A DNA stretch of 35,569 bases from Deltaproteobacteria bacterium (GTDB taxonomy: Bacteria; Desulfobacterota; DSM-4660; Desulfatiglandales; HGW-15). Made by a program: the position numbers and the translations under genes. Location of the stretch: NCBI GenBank assembly GCA_016932235.1, contig JAFGDF010000293.1, positions 1 to 35,569 on the forward strand. Reading direction: 5' to 3'. The notes beneath the pieces are model-generated. The model was not told where the DNA came from. It ran no database searches and saw only the letters and a list, made by a program, of their open reading frames with translations. This document shows positions 23,020-30,972 of the stretch, one piece after another (position 1 is the first letter of the stretch; every line of letters begins with the position of its first letter).

Positions 23020-24000
23020 ATGATTATTGTGGATGTCCATTCACATTGCTTTCCCAATAACTATCTAAAAGAGCTGAAGAAAATTCATGCCGGTGACCCT
23101 GCCGCGGATTTTTCCGATATCCCTGAATGGGGCGTTACGGAGAAAAGAGTCAACAGGATGGATGAACTTGGCATAAAGGTCCAGATATTAGGAGTTTCAG
23201 TCCCCAATGTATATCATCAGGACGTCGAAATAAGTAAAAGTCTGGCGCAGATATGCAATGATGAGATAGCTGAGATATGCAGGATCTACCCTGATCGATA
23301 TCTGGGGCTCGCAAGCATTCCTATCGACGATATGAGCTATGCCGTGGATGAACTGGATCGTGCAATCACAAAACTCGGCCTGGATGGCGTAATCCTGGGG
23401 ACAAACATTGCTGGAACGCCCCTGAGCGATGACCGGTATGTGCCTTTCTTCGAAGAGATGAACAGAAGGAATGTACCTTTAGTCCTTCATCCCATGAATG
23501 CCATCGGAGATGAAAGAATGCCGGATGATTACAGGAAATTCCATCTCAATGTTTATGTGGGCCGTTTTTTTTCCACCTCCAGGATCATTGGGCATATGGT
23601 GTTCAGAGGGGTTTTTGAACGACTCTCCGACCTTGTTTTAATAATTCCTCACGCGGGAGGGGCTATACCTTTCCTCTGCCCCCGCTGGGACATGGTTTAC
23701 TCTCATAAAATACCTAAAACACATTATGATATTTTACCCTATCCGCCGAGCCATTATCTTAAAAGACATTATTTTGACACTGCCCTCTCATACCAGCATA
23801 CATGCCTTAGGGGAACCCTGGATCTGTGCGGGATAGACAGACTGGTCTTCGGAGTCGATACCCCTTTCGGTGAGATGCTGCTGCCTGAGGAAATGGAAAG
23901 TATTAACACCTTCGGCCTCAGTGATGAGGAAAGAGAAAAATTATTTTATAAGAATGCCATGAAGATTTTTCCGAAGCTTGAAAATATAAATATGAAATAA
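23020..24000 (+). CDS. Amidohydrolase-family (amidohydrolase_2/ACMSD-like) enzyme
   Basis: 326 residues from ATG 23020 (MIIVDVHSHCFPNNYL). The H-x-H motif (H7, H9) right at the N-terminus is the metal-binding start of this family. Later ligands are LVLHPMN, IIPHAGGAIPFLCPR and FGVDTPFGE with the catalytic-type Asp. Related enzymes are non-oxidative decarboxylases (ACMSD, resorcylate or 5-carboxyvanillate type) or hydrolases, using a divalent metal. An in-frame extension back to 22858 exists, but it lacks a ribosome site and would place 54 hydrophobic, non-family residues before the metal motif, so it is not used. It is divergent from the flavoprotein cluster and probably acts on the same compound. 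Confidence 0.9.
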   Translation: MIIVDVHSHCFPNNYLKELKKIHAGDPAADFSDIPEWGVTEKRVNRMDELGIKVQILGVSVPNVYHQDVEISKSLAQICNDEIAEICRIYPDRYLGLASIPIDDMSYAVDELDRAITKLGLDGVILGTNIAGTPLSDDRYVPFFEEMNRRNVPLVLHPMNAIGDERMPDDYRKFHLNVYVGRFFSTSRIIGHMVFRGVFERLSDLVLIIPHAGGAIPFLCPRWDMVYSHKIPKTHYDILPYPPSHYLKRHYFDTALSYQHTCLRGTLDLCGIDRLVFGVDTPFGEMLLPEEMESINTFGLSDEEREKLFYKNAMKIFPKLENINMK

Positions 24001-24393
24001 TCCTGGGCGCCATAGGAATCACCTCAATGGAAGAATCCAATTGCCTTAATGTGTTATTTCATCCCCAGCCATAATCTTGCATATATTTCATTTCTCGGTG
24101 TCCATAAAGATTTATACCCCGCCATGTATAGTATTTGTGCCTGCCGGTCTTTGTCAAGTTTGCATAAATATTGACGAAGTCATAAAAAGTCCCCCTCACT
24201 GTCATGCTGGACCTGATCCAGCATCCAGAAGTATTTGATTTTTCACGATTTCCGCGTATGCGGAAATGTCACAAAATAGAGTTTTGGGACTTTTTACGGG
24301 TCCGTCGATATTCGCAACTTTTATAATGTGTCTTTTTTTGGTATGGATTGATTGTCATTTTTTGAAACCTTTAAAATCTGAGGAGGATCTTAC
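24001..24393. other. Gene-free gap with promoter-like and structured repeats
   Basis: No gene was seen. Bases 24144-24158 (CCGGTCTTTGTCAAG) are identical to 32482-32496, which hold the -35 region of the DASS operon promoter. Here the minus strand reads TTGACA (24157-24152), 18 bases, TACTAT (24133-24128), pointing toward the end of the amidohydrolase gene, where no leftward gene begins. A structured repeat follows at 24183-24296. AGGAGG just before 24394 is the ribosome site of the next gene. Confidence 0.5.
24183..24296. repeat. Structured intergenic repeat with terminal inverted repeats
   Basis: The ends TAAAAAGTCCC (24183-24193) and GGGACTTTTTA (24286-24296) are inverted repeats of about 11 bp. 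Inside are two further hairpins: ATGCTGGA/TCCAGCAT (5-base loop) and TTTCCGC/GCGGAAA (4-base loop). No coding potential was seen. The nested-stem layout resembles dispersed intergenic repeats of deltaproteobacterial genomes (my recollection, unchecked). Confidence 0.6.
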
Positions 24394-25125
24394 ATGAAAA
24401 AGTGGAATGATTTTATTCCAAGATGCGCCGATTGCACGCTTGAAGTTCCAATATGCCGTGGTACAGGAGAAAAAGGTCCGGCCTATTGTCCGACTACATA
24501 TATGGCGGATGTTATAAGAGCGTCACTTTCAAAATATGAAGACCCTGAAATAAAAGCATTTGCATTAAACGCCAGTATTCAGGAGAGCGAATGCTATGTT
24601 AACAAGGAACCGGATAATCCCCATGCCATGTTCCCGATCAAACCAAGGATACAGGAAACGATTGAGTTCGCAAACAAGATGGGATACAAGCGCCTGGGTC
24701 TGGCTTTTTGCGGTGGATTGAAATATGAAGCAAAAATAGTATCAGATATTTTAAAGGGGCAGGGTTTCGAAGTCGCTTCCGTGATGTGTAAAGCAGGAGG
24801 AACTCCCAAAGAATTTCTTGGCATAAAAGAAGAACAAAAGATTCAACCTGGGAAAATTGAAAATATGTGCAGCCCGATTACACAGGCGCTTTTACTCAAT
24901 GCTGCGAATACTGAATTTAACATCCTGTGCGGCTTGTGTGTGGGGCATGATTCTCTGATGATGCGATACTCCAATTCTCTATGCACGGTGCTGGTCGTCA
25001 AAGACAGGGTCACTGGACATAATCCCCTGGGAGCTATTCAACTTTATCGATCCTATTATAGTAAACTGGTAAAAGAGAAATTCAAAAAAGGGGGAAATAT
25101 TAGCCTATCTTATGACATTAAATAA
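24394..25125 (+). CDS. DUF1847 metal-binding protein
   Basis: 243 residues. The N-terminal cysteine cluster C11-x2-C14-x6-C21-x10-C32-P (RCADCTLEVPIC, then AYCPTTY) and the later motifs LAFCGGLKYEAKIVSDILKGQGFEVASVMCKAGG, MCSPITQALLLN and LCGLCVGHDSLMMRYS match DUF1847, a family of cysteine-rich proteins of unknown role found in anaerobes. The cysteines suggest a bound metal or Fe-S cluster. It has a strong ribosome site (GAGGAGGATCTTAC before ATG). It stands alone between two repeat-bearing gaps, so context gives no function. Confidence 0.88.
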   Translation: MKKWNDFIPRCADCTLEVPICRGTGEKGPAYCPTTYMADVIRASLSKYEDPEIKAFALNASIQESECYVNKEPDNPHAMFPIKPRIQETIEFANKMGYKRLGLAFCGGLKYEAKIVSDILKGQGFEVASVMCKAGGTPKEFLGIKEEQKIQPGKIENMCSPITQALLLNAANTEFNILCGLCVGHDSLMMRYSNSLCTVLVVKDRVTGHNPLGAIQLYRSYYSKLVKEKFKKGGNISLSYDIK

Positions 25126-25134
25126 TCTGATAGC

Positions 25135-25290
25135 GTGAACACGGATGTGGCCCGTAAGGCCTGCCTTTTTCTGAAAGCGCCTCTGATTCGGATCGTTGGT
25201 CTTGGCGAAGTCGAGGGCAAGCTGTCGGCTTTCCAACAGGCTATAGAGAGGGCATGGAAAGATCTCAAATATGGTCTTGAAAGTTCATAG
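25135..25290 (+). pseudogene. 51-codon gene remnant or small ORF
   Basis: A GTG-started frame of 51 codons ending TAG at 25290 encodes a helical, protein-like peptide (KAPLIRIVGLGEVEGKLSAF, then AIERAWKDLKYGLE). There is no ribosome site, and GTG lies only 9 bases after the DUF1847 stop. Codon use is GC-rich and closer to the downstream ABC1 gene than to DUF1847. It may be the C-terminal tail of a lost gene once linked to ABC1. No family was recognised. Confidence 0.35.
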
Positions 25291-25377
25291 AATATTTCAA
25301 ATATGAGCTTTAAATAGGCAAAAAAAGAGCTTGAAAAGTGATTAAAAATTCATAAAAAATAAAAAAAGGAAATACGA

Positions 25378-27033
25378 ATGGACTGGAAGACATTAACGAG
25401 TTTGGGTCGTTTCAAAGATATCATCATGGTCCTGATCAAATATGGATTTGACGATCTGGTCGATCGTTTTGATATCCCAGGAATTCAGGTGGTGCGAAAA
25501 TTCAGCCCCATTGAGCAGCCCATGGGGACCTTCGAGCGAATCCGGCATGTCTGCGAGGAGTTGGGCCCCACGTTCGTCAAGTTCGGTCAGATCCTGAGTC
25601 TAAGGCCGGACCTGGTGCCGCCGCAGCTGATCGAAGAACTCGGCAAGCTTCAGGATAACGTGGCACCCGTAGATATATCACAAATCCAGGAGGTGATCGA
25701 GCAAAGCACTGGAAAGAAGATGCGCGAAACCTTCGCTATTTTCGACGTGACGCCGCTGGCGGCCGCCTCCATCTCCCAGGTTCATCGAGGCGTTCTGCGG
25801 GCCGACGGCCGCATTGCATCGATCAAAGTCCAGCGCCCGGGAATTCGCGCCAAAATGCAAAACGACCTGGACCTTCTTATGGCCATGGCGGTGCAATTTC
25901 ACGAGCGCTTTGAGGAGCTGCGAGTCTTCGACCTGCCCGAACTGGTCAGGATGATCAGGAAAACCCTGCTGCGCGAGCTGGATTTTACGCGGGAAGCACG
26001 CAATATGAAAATCGCCCGTGCTCATGCCGGCAAATCGGCGAATGTCTATATTCCCCGAGCCTTTGAGGAACATTGCACCGAGCAGATGCTGGTCATGGAA
26101 TTCATCCAGGGCACCAAACTCAAGGAACTTAAAGGGGATAACATCATTGACGATCCCGAAACGCTCGCCGGGCAGGGTCTTGGCGCCGCCATTGATCAGA
26201 TTCTGCGGGACGGCTTCTTTCACGCAGATCCGCACCCCGGAAACATCCTGATTACCCAGGAAGGCCGAATTTGTCTGATCGACTGGGGCATGACGGGTCG
26301 GTTGTCTGAGCGGGATCGCCACCACCTCATCGGGTTGTTGCAGGCCATGTTGGAAAAGGACGGCGAAGCTATGGTTCACATCCTTTTGCGTATCGGCCAT
26401 GCCGATACGGCCATAGATCAAAAGGGCCTTGAGAGGGACCTCCTGGATATACTCGATATCCACTATGCGGTCCCCATCAAGGATATGAATATCGGTCATT
26501 TGCTTATGGCGATCACGGATCTTTTGCGGACCTATCGTCTTCAACTACCCCCGGACCTGGTGATCATGATAAAGGCGCTGGTCGCCGCCGAAGGCACGGC
26601 CCGGTGCATTTATCCCGAACTGGATGTGGTATCCGAGGCTAAGGCGCGTATATCCAAGTTGGCTGCCCAGCGTTACACACCCGAAACAGTGTTGCGTCGC
26701 CTGCGCTTCACCTTATCTCACTTGTTGAGTTTGCAAAAGGAGGTTCCAAGCCGTCTGGAGAGTCTGTTGGGCAAGGTGGACCGGAGTGAACTGACGCTGG
26801 GATTCCGGCACGAAAACCTTACCGGTCTCATCCACACCCTCGAAAATGTGGCCAGCCGCGTGACATTCGGCATCATTATCGCGGCCATGATCATCGGCTC
26901 CTCGTTGATTATCACGACAGGCGTCAAACCCTTGCTGTTCGGTTTGCCGGCCTTGGGCGTCATCGGGTATCTGTTTTCCGGACTTTTAGGCATCTGGCTG
27001 CTGATCAACATCATTCGCAGACGAAAGTATTGA
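25378..27033 (+). CDS. ABC1/AarF/UbiB family kinase-like protein
   Basis: 551 residues. Family motifs: the KxGQ motif (PTFVKFGQILSLRPDLVPP, K68-Q71), the Ala-rich nucleotide loop AAASISQVHRG replacing the glycine-rich loop, FFHADPHPGNI with H282 and the metal-binding Asn, and LIDWGMTG with the DxG-type Asp302. The last about 60 residues hold two transmembrane helices (FGIIIAAMIIGSSLIITTG and LPALGVIGYLFSGLLGIWLL). Members act in ubiquinone or other isoprenoid-quinone and lipid metabolism, with ATPase rather than protein-kinase activity where tested. The gene looks richer in GC than its neighbours. The ribosome site AAAGGAAATACG is moderate. It is isolated, with a hairpin downstream. Confidence 0.94.
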   Translation: MDWKTLTSLGRFKDIIMVLIKYGFDDLVDRFDIPGIQVVRKFSPIEQPMGTFERIRHVCEELGPTFVKFGQILSLRPDLVPPQLIEELGKLQDNVAPVDISQIQEVIEQSTGKKMRETFAIFDVTPLAAASISQVHRGVLRADGRIASIKVQRPGIRAKMQNDLDLLMAMAVQFHERFEELRVFDLPELVRMIRKTLLRELDFTREARNMKIARAHAGKSANVYIPRAFEEHCTEQMLVMEFIQGTKLKELKGDNIIDDPETLAGQGLGAAIDQILRDGFFHADPHPGNILITQEGRICLIDWGMTGRLSERDRHHLIGLLQAMLEKDGEAMVHILLRIGHADTAIDQKGLERDLLDILDIHYAVPIKDMNIGHLLMAITDLLRTYRLQLPPDLVIMIKALVAAEGTARCIYPELDVVSEAKARISKLAAQRYTPETVLRRLRFTLSHLLSLQKEVPSRLESLLGKVDRSELTLGFRHENLTGLIHTLENVASRVTFGIIIAAMIIGSSLIITTGVKPLLFGLPALGVIGYLFSGLLGIWLLINIIRRRKY

Positions 27034-27077
27034 TGCGCCCCGCTGTCCAGGCCTCTTTTCAAAAGCAATGCAGCGGA

Positions 27078-27112
27078 AGGGCCAACCCATCAGCGTTGCG
27101 CTGATCGGCCCT
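27078..27112 (+). terminator. Hairpin after ABC1 gene
   Basis: AGGGCC (27078-27083) pairs with GGCCCT (27107-27112), and inside it ATCAGCG pairs with CGCTGAT around a TTG loop. It lies 45 bases after the ABC1 stop. No T-run follows, so this is a terminator-like structure only. Confidence 0.5.
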
Positions 27113-27116
27113 CAGG

Positions 27117-27650
27117 GCAGTATCAAACCAGTTTGATCAACGCTTGGACGAGAAATATATGCAGGACCGCGGCGTCCTGCGATGCCCAAAATCCACTATC
27201 AAATATAAGACGATATAGTAATGGCGATGGATTTCGGCGTAACCCTGGCCACCGGCGAGGTGCCGGATGCAAGGCTCCAAGGAGCGACGACTGAGACGTG
27301 TAGGTAATACGGCGCAAGCTTGTCGAGAGCCTCCAGGTCGAACGAGGGGAGCGATCACGGACAACGCAGCCCTTTGACTTCGCTCAGGGCCATGAACCCG
27401 TCGAATGGCAGATGGCGCCTTGATGGTGGATCAGGGATGCGATAGTATATTTACTATCTTAGTCATCTTCTGTTATAATAATTAATTATCAGATATTTAG
27501 GTGACTATCTGTTTTTCAGGTGTAACATAATTGATCGTTTTGAGAGGGCCTCTTGGCAAGGTCATGAAGTGGTTAAAGAAGGAATAAATCTCGAATCAGC
27601 AGGAAACAAAAAGTGGTGCGAGTAATATATTTTCGGCGGGAGGTATTTAT
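27117..27650. other. Gene-free gap with repeat fragments and operator-like palindrome
   Basis: About 530 bases without a convincing gene. Short frames here have no ribosome sites. GTTTGATCAAC (27131-27141) repeats the start of the shared stress-leader block. GCCCAAAATCCACTATCAAAT (near 27184) resembles sequence near 32503-32530. GATAGTA-TATT-TACTATC (27441-27458) is a perfect 7-bp palindrome overlapping a possible promoter with TATAAT at 27474-27479. The last part contains an open stretch without a start and the ribosome site GGGAGG before 27651. Confidence 0.45.
27441..27458. promoter_or_regulatory. Operator-like palindrome upstream of FAD oxidoreductase
   Basis: GATAGTA, TATT, TACTATC: arms of 7 bp, perfect, 16 bases before a TATAAT hexamer (27474-27479). 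It is about 190 bases before the FAD oxidoreductase gene. The spacing suits a repressor site over a promoter, but no regulator gene is adjacent. Confidence 0.35.
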
Positions 27651-29087
27651 ATGAAAACAATTGTTGAAAAACCAAAGGAGGTTCCGGTATTTGCTGATGC
27701 AGATGTCATCGTTGTTGGTGGTGGGCCAGCAGGAATAGGTGCTGCGTTAGCGGCAGCGCGAATCGGTGCAAAAACTATCCTTTTAGAAACATCTAATTGC
27801 CTGGGCGGTATGCAAACACAGTGCATGAATCCAAGATTCGCTGGAGTTGACCCGGACATAGTCGGTGGCATCATTCTGGATATCATAAACCGCCTGAAAA
27901 AATATGATGCAATCTTTGATATTGCCAGGGAGAAAAGTGACGTAGATCCGTTTTTGGGGCCGGTTTATACTTTTGATGCGGAATCCTACAAGTATCTTCT
28001 TGATGAAATGATGGAAGAGGCTGGAGTTGAGATCTTCTACCATGCCTTAGCGGTAAGCGCCGTAAAAGAGGAAAATGCCATCAAGGGTGTTATTATCGAG
28101 AGTAAAGAGGGTAGACATGCGATCCTGGGGAAGGTTGTCATAGATTCTACCGGAAGCGGCGATATAGTCTGGAAGTCGGGAATAAAATGTATGCCTGTTG
28201 GATTCCCGGACGGACCGCAAAAGGGACGGCATATGGGATTTTCCTACGGCTTTAATATCAGGGGAGTAGACCTCGATAGGTTTGAGGCCTTTAGACAGGA
28301 ACATCCTGAAGAATGGGGGTCGTTAACCTGTGGCGCAGAACTTGTTAAAAAGGCTAGAGCAGAGGGAAAGCTTTACGGGAACCGCAGCGCTTTCCCTATC
28401 GGTAATCTGGATACCGGAACGATATCAATGATGGGACCGTACTACGGGTTACGGCTGGGGCATCACGGCTGGTTACTTAAAGATCTCAGCGATGGTGAAA
28501 GAGACTGCAGGAAGCAGGCTTGGTCGGCATACACCCTGCTTAAAAATAATGTCCCTGGGTTTGAGAATTCACACATAGAACAGACGCCAACTCACTTGTT
28601 TCTCAGGGATATGCACCGAATTTTGGGTGAATATGTCCTGAAGGAGGAGGATATTCGTTTGGGCAAAGCCTTTGATGATTCGATCACTGTGAGTAACGCG
28701 CTTCCGGATGTTTTTGGACCTGACCACCAACACAAATTGTATGGCGATGTCCCGCCCTTTGATATTCCCTATCGATGCTTGTTGCCCCAGGAAACAGATA
28801 ATCTTCTTACGGCTGGCTCAACCATTTCGGCCGACCTGATAACTTACGCTGCTGTAAGGTACTGCACGCCAAGCGTGTGCACAGGACAGGCAGCCGGCAC
28901 GGCCGCTGCTCTGGCTGCCCGGAATAACGTGACGCCGAGAAAACTTGACGTTAAGTTGGTACAGGCGACTCTCCGTAAGGAGGGAATCCCGATAAGCGTT
29001 CAGGATTTATCAAAAGCAGTCCTGAACAGATATGGGGAAAAGATAGAATTCAGGAAGAAGAATCTGATGCTGTTAGAACCTGACTAG
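27651..29087 (+). CDS. FAD-dependent oxidoreductase
   Basis: 478 residues. The N-terminal FAD fold is DVIVVGGGPAGIGAALAAARIGAKTILLE, followed by GGMQTQCMNPRF, and the later FAD contacts are VIDSTGSGDIVWKSG and LLTAGSTISADLITYAAVRYCTPSVCTGQAAG. This pattern is that of the FAD_oxidored (PF12831-type) family, whose members act on diverse substrates. No signal peptide. GGGAGGTATTTAT before the ATG gives a good ribosome site. It is monocistronic and convergent with the response regulator gene, 15 bases between stops. Substrate unknown. Confidence 0.9.
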   Translation: MKTIVEKPKEVPVFADADVIVVGGGPAGIGAALAAARIGAKTILLETSNCLGGMQTQCMNPRFAGVDPDIVGGIILDIINRLKKYDAIFDIAREKSDVDPFLGPVYTFDAESYKYLLDEMMEEAGVEIFYHALAVSAVKEENAIKGVIIESKEGRHAILGKVVIDSTGSGDIVWKSGIKCMPVGFPDGPQKGRHMGFSYGFNIRGVDLDRFEAFRQEHPEEWGSLTCGAELVKKARAEGKLYGNRSAFPIGNLDTGTISMMGPYYGLRLGHHGWLLKDLSDGERDCRKQAWSAYTLLKNNVPGFENSHIEQTPTHLFLRDMHRILGEYVLKEEDIRLGKAFDDSITVSNALPDVFGPDHQHKLYGDVPPFDIPYRCLLPQETDNLLTAGSTISADLITYAAVRYCTPSVCTGQAAGTAAALAARNNVTPRKLDVKLVQATLRKEGIPISVQDLSKAVLNRYGEKIEFRKKNLMLLEPD

Positions 29088-29101
29088 GATACTGTCGGAT
29101 T

Positions 29102-29584
29102 TTATCCATGTTTTCGCAGTTCCTCGTAAAGCACCTGTTGGTCCAGTACGTGCAAACAGCCCTCATACTCCAGTCCTGCCTGAACCATATATTTTGTGAC
29201 CAGTCTTTTTACCTCACCCAGCAGATTCTCGGGATCCCAGGGTTTTTCGATATAGGCATCAATAGCGGCCCTGTTAATGGCCTGTATCGTATCCTGATGG
29301 GTTGCAAGCCCGGTGAGCAGGATCTTCTTGGTATGGGGAAACCGCCCGTCTGCCTGCACGTCCGACAGGAAAAGGACTCCGGTCTTCCCCGGCATCACCT
29401 GGTCGCAGATCAGCAATACCGCGTGCGCGCCGGCCCTATCTATTTCATCCAGGACTTCCCCCGCTTCCATAGCGGATTCGCATTGGATCAAATGGAAGAC
29501 CCCTTGAAGAGCATCGAGGTCATTCCGCAGGATGTTCAAGACCTCCCTCTGATCATCTATGCAGATTATATTTAATTCTTCCAT
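29102..29584 (-). CDS. Receiver-domain response regulator without obvious output domain
   Basis: 160 residues. REC-domain residues: the acidic pair D10/D11, phosphoacceptor D61 (LLICDQVMPGKTG), T91 (ILLTGLA) and K114 (YIEKPW). About 35 residues follow (VTKYMVQAGLEYEGCLHVLDQQVLYEELRKHG), too few for a DNA-binding or enzymatic output domain. The start codon lies inside the end of the histidine kinase gene (32-base overlap), so the two are translationally coupled and cognate. It may act by protein contact, perhaps on the transporter encoded first in the operon or in a phosphorelay. Confidence 0.9.
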   Translation of the reverse strand: MEELNIICIDDQREVLNILRNDLDALQGVFHLIQCESAMEAGEVLDEIDRAGAHAVLLICDQVMPGKTGVLFLSDVQADGRFPHTKKILLTGLATHQDTIQAINRAAIDAYIEKPWDPENLLGEVKRLVTKYMVQAGLEYEGCLHVLDQQVLYEELRKHG

Positions 29585-30935
29585 CTTCTTCCCCTATCGG
29601 TAGTTGTACCTCAAATATGGTCTTTCCCGGATGGCTTGTCACGGACACGGTACCTCCATACTGGTGAACCAGGTTCTCCACGATCGATAACCCCAGCCCC
29701 AGCCCGAACGAAAGCCCATCCACCTTGGTTGTAACATTGGGCTGGAAAATATGCTGCACAAGATCGGGGTCGATACCCGGGCCGTTATCCTCAATCCTGA
29801 CCACAATCCGGTCTCCGATCGATCTGCTCAGGATTTTCAACTGAGGTTTTACGGTCCCACCGCTCTCCATACTTTCACAGGCGTTTTTAATCAGATTGGT
29901 CCAGATCTGTACCAGTTCTCCCTGGTTGGCGGTTATGGCGGGAAGCGGTTCCGTCTCAAAATGAACCTGGATGGCACGCAGGGAACTTTGAAGCAGCGAC
30001 AGGGCCCGATTGATGCTCTCATTGACATCCTGATTCGGCTTAATGTTGGTATGTGGAGCCCCCAATGTCTTGATGGATTTTACCACGTGGGTCGATTGTC
30101 GGGCCGCTAACTGCATATCGTGGAAAGCCGTCCCGATTTTCCAGAAGGTATACCGGCAGTTGATCTCCTTTTCCGGGGGAAGATTTTTCTCAATGCCTGA
30201 CTCCGCTATACCCATTTCAGCGATCCTGCCAGCCATGCGATCCGAAATGCCGTATTTCTCCCTAAACGCCCTGCTGCGTCTTCTTAGCTCCCTGCTGGAG
30301 AGGCTTTGCCCCTTTTCCAACCCCTCTTCATAGAACCGAAATCTGCCGGCGTCCTGGACTGCGAGGAGCTTGCCCACCTCCCGGCAGAGCCATTCACTGT
30401 TGCGCTGGAGCACCGCAATGGCATTGTTCAGTTCATGTGCAATTCCCGCCGCCATCTGTCCCAGGGAGGCCATCTTCTCGCTCTGGAGTAATTTCTTGAT
30501 GGTCCTCTCCCTCTCCGTGTTCAGCTCCAGGGTTTGTTGATACCGGTGCATCAATTCCATGATGATGACGGGGACGAATTGCTCAAAAATAGATCCCCCC
30601 GCCTTTCGAATCTTCTCCAGTTGTCCTGCTTCGATATAGGCCAACCCGCTGTCCTCCTCGGCGGTGACTGTCAGCAGGCTCTTATACGTCTGCGAAAAAA
30701 AGCTGTATACCCCTACGAACATATGGGGTACGATCTGAAACAATTCATGCTCCCTTCCGTCTCCAGTAGAGGCAGAGGCCGTCAGGGCTCCCTTCAACAC
30801 AAGATACAGACGATCATTTGGGCTGCCCTGGCGAATCAGGACATCTCCTTTTTTGAGACAAATCCAGCGGCTCTCGTCATTGAAATAGGCTTCAATCAGA
30901 AAGCTCAGATCCGAATCTTCTTTTAGCTCCAGCAT
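29553..30935 (-). CDS. Histidine kinase with N-terminal cyclic-nucleotide-binding-type domain
   Basis: 460 residues, no transmembrane helices, so cytosolic. Residues 20-135 resemble a CAP-effector (cNMP) domain (CLKKGDVLIRQGSPNDRLYLVLKG, GREHELFQIVPHMFVGVYSFF), but the phosphate-binding cassette is atypical, so the ligand may not be cAMP. Next comes a DHp domain with H167 in MAAGIAHELNNAIAVL, interrupted by a long segment of about 100 residues before the second helix. The HATPase domain has the N box (IWTNLIKNACES), the G1 box (IEDNGPGID) and the G2 box (GLGLGLSIVENLV). It follows the DASS transporter by 37 bases and overlaps the response regulator downstream. It probably senses a cytosolic signal linked to transport. 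Confidence 0.92.
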   Translation of the reverse strand: MLELKEDSDLSFLIEAYFNDESRWICLKKGDVLIRQGSPNDRLYLVLKGALTASASTGDGREHELFQIVPHMFVGVYSFFSQTYKSLLTVTAEEDSGLAYIEAGQLEKIRKAGGSIFEQFVPVIIMELMHRYQQTLELNTERERTIKKLLQSEKMASLGQMAAGIAHELNNAIAVLQRNSEWLCREVGKLLAVQDAGRFRFYEEGLEKGQSLSSRELRRRSRAFREKYGISDRMAGRIAEMGIAESGIEKNLPPEKEINCRYTFWKIGTAFHDMQLAARQSTHVVKSIKTLGAPHTNIKPNQDVNESINRALSLLQSSLRAIQVHFETEPLPAITANQGELVQIWTNLIKNACESMESGGTVKPQLKILSRSIGDRIVVRIEDNGPGIDPDLVQHIFQPNVTTKVDGLSFGLGLGLSIVENLVHQYGGTVSVTSHPGKTIFEVQLPIGEEDGRIKYNLHR

Positions 30936-30972
30936 GATTCATCTTTTCCGGCACGCGAACGGATTTCCCGGT

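Noticed and set aside
25678..26544. 288-codon frame antisense to the ABC1 gene
   Set aside because: Shadow frame of a GC-rich gene; no family motif and the sense frame has full ABC1 motifs.
27123..27364. Two overlapping minus-strand frames in the gap after ABC1
   Set aside because: They read repeat-like sequence, have no ribosome sites and no motif.
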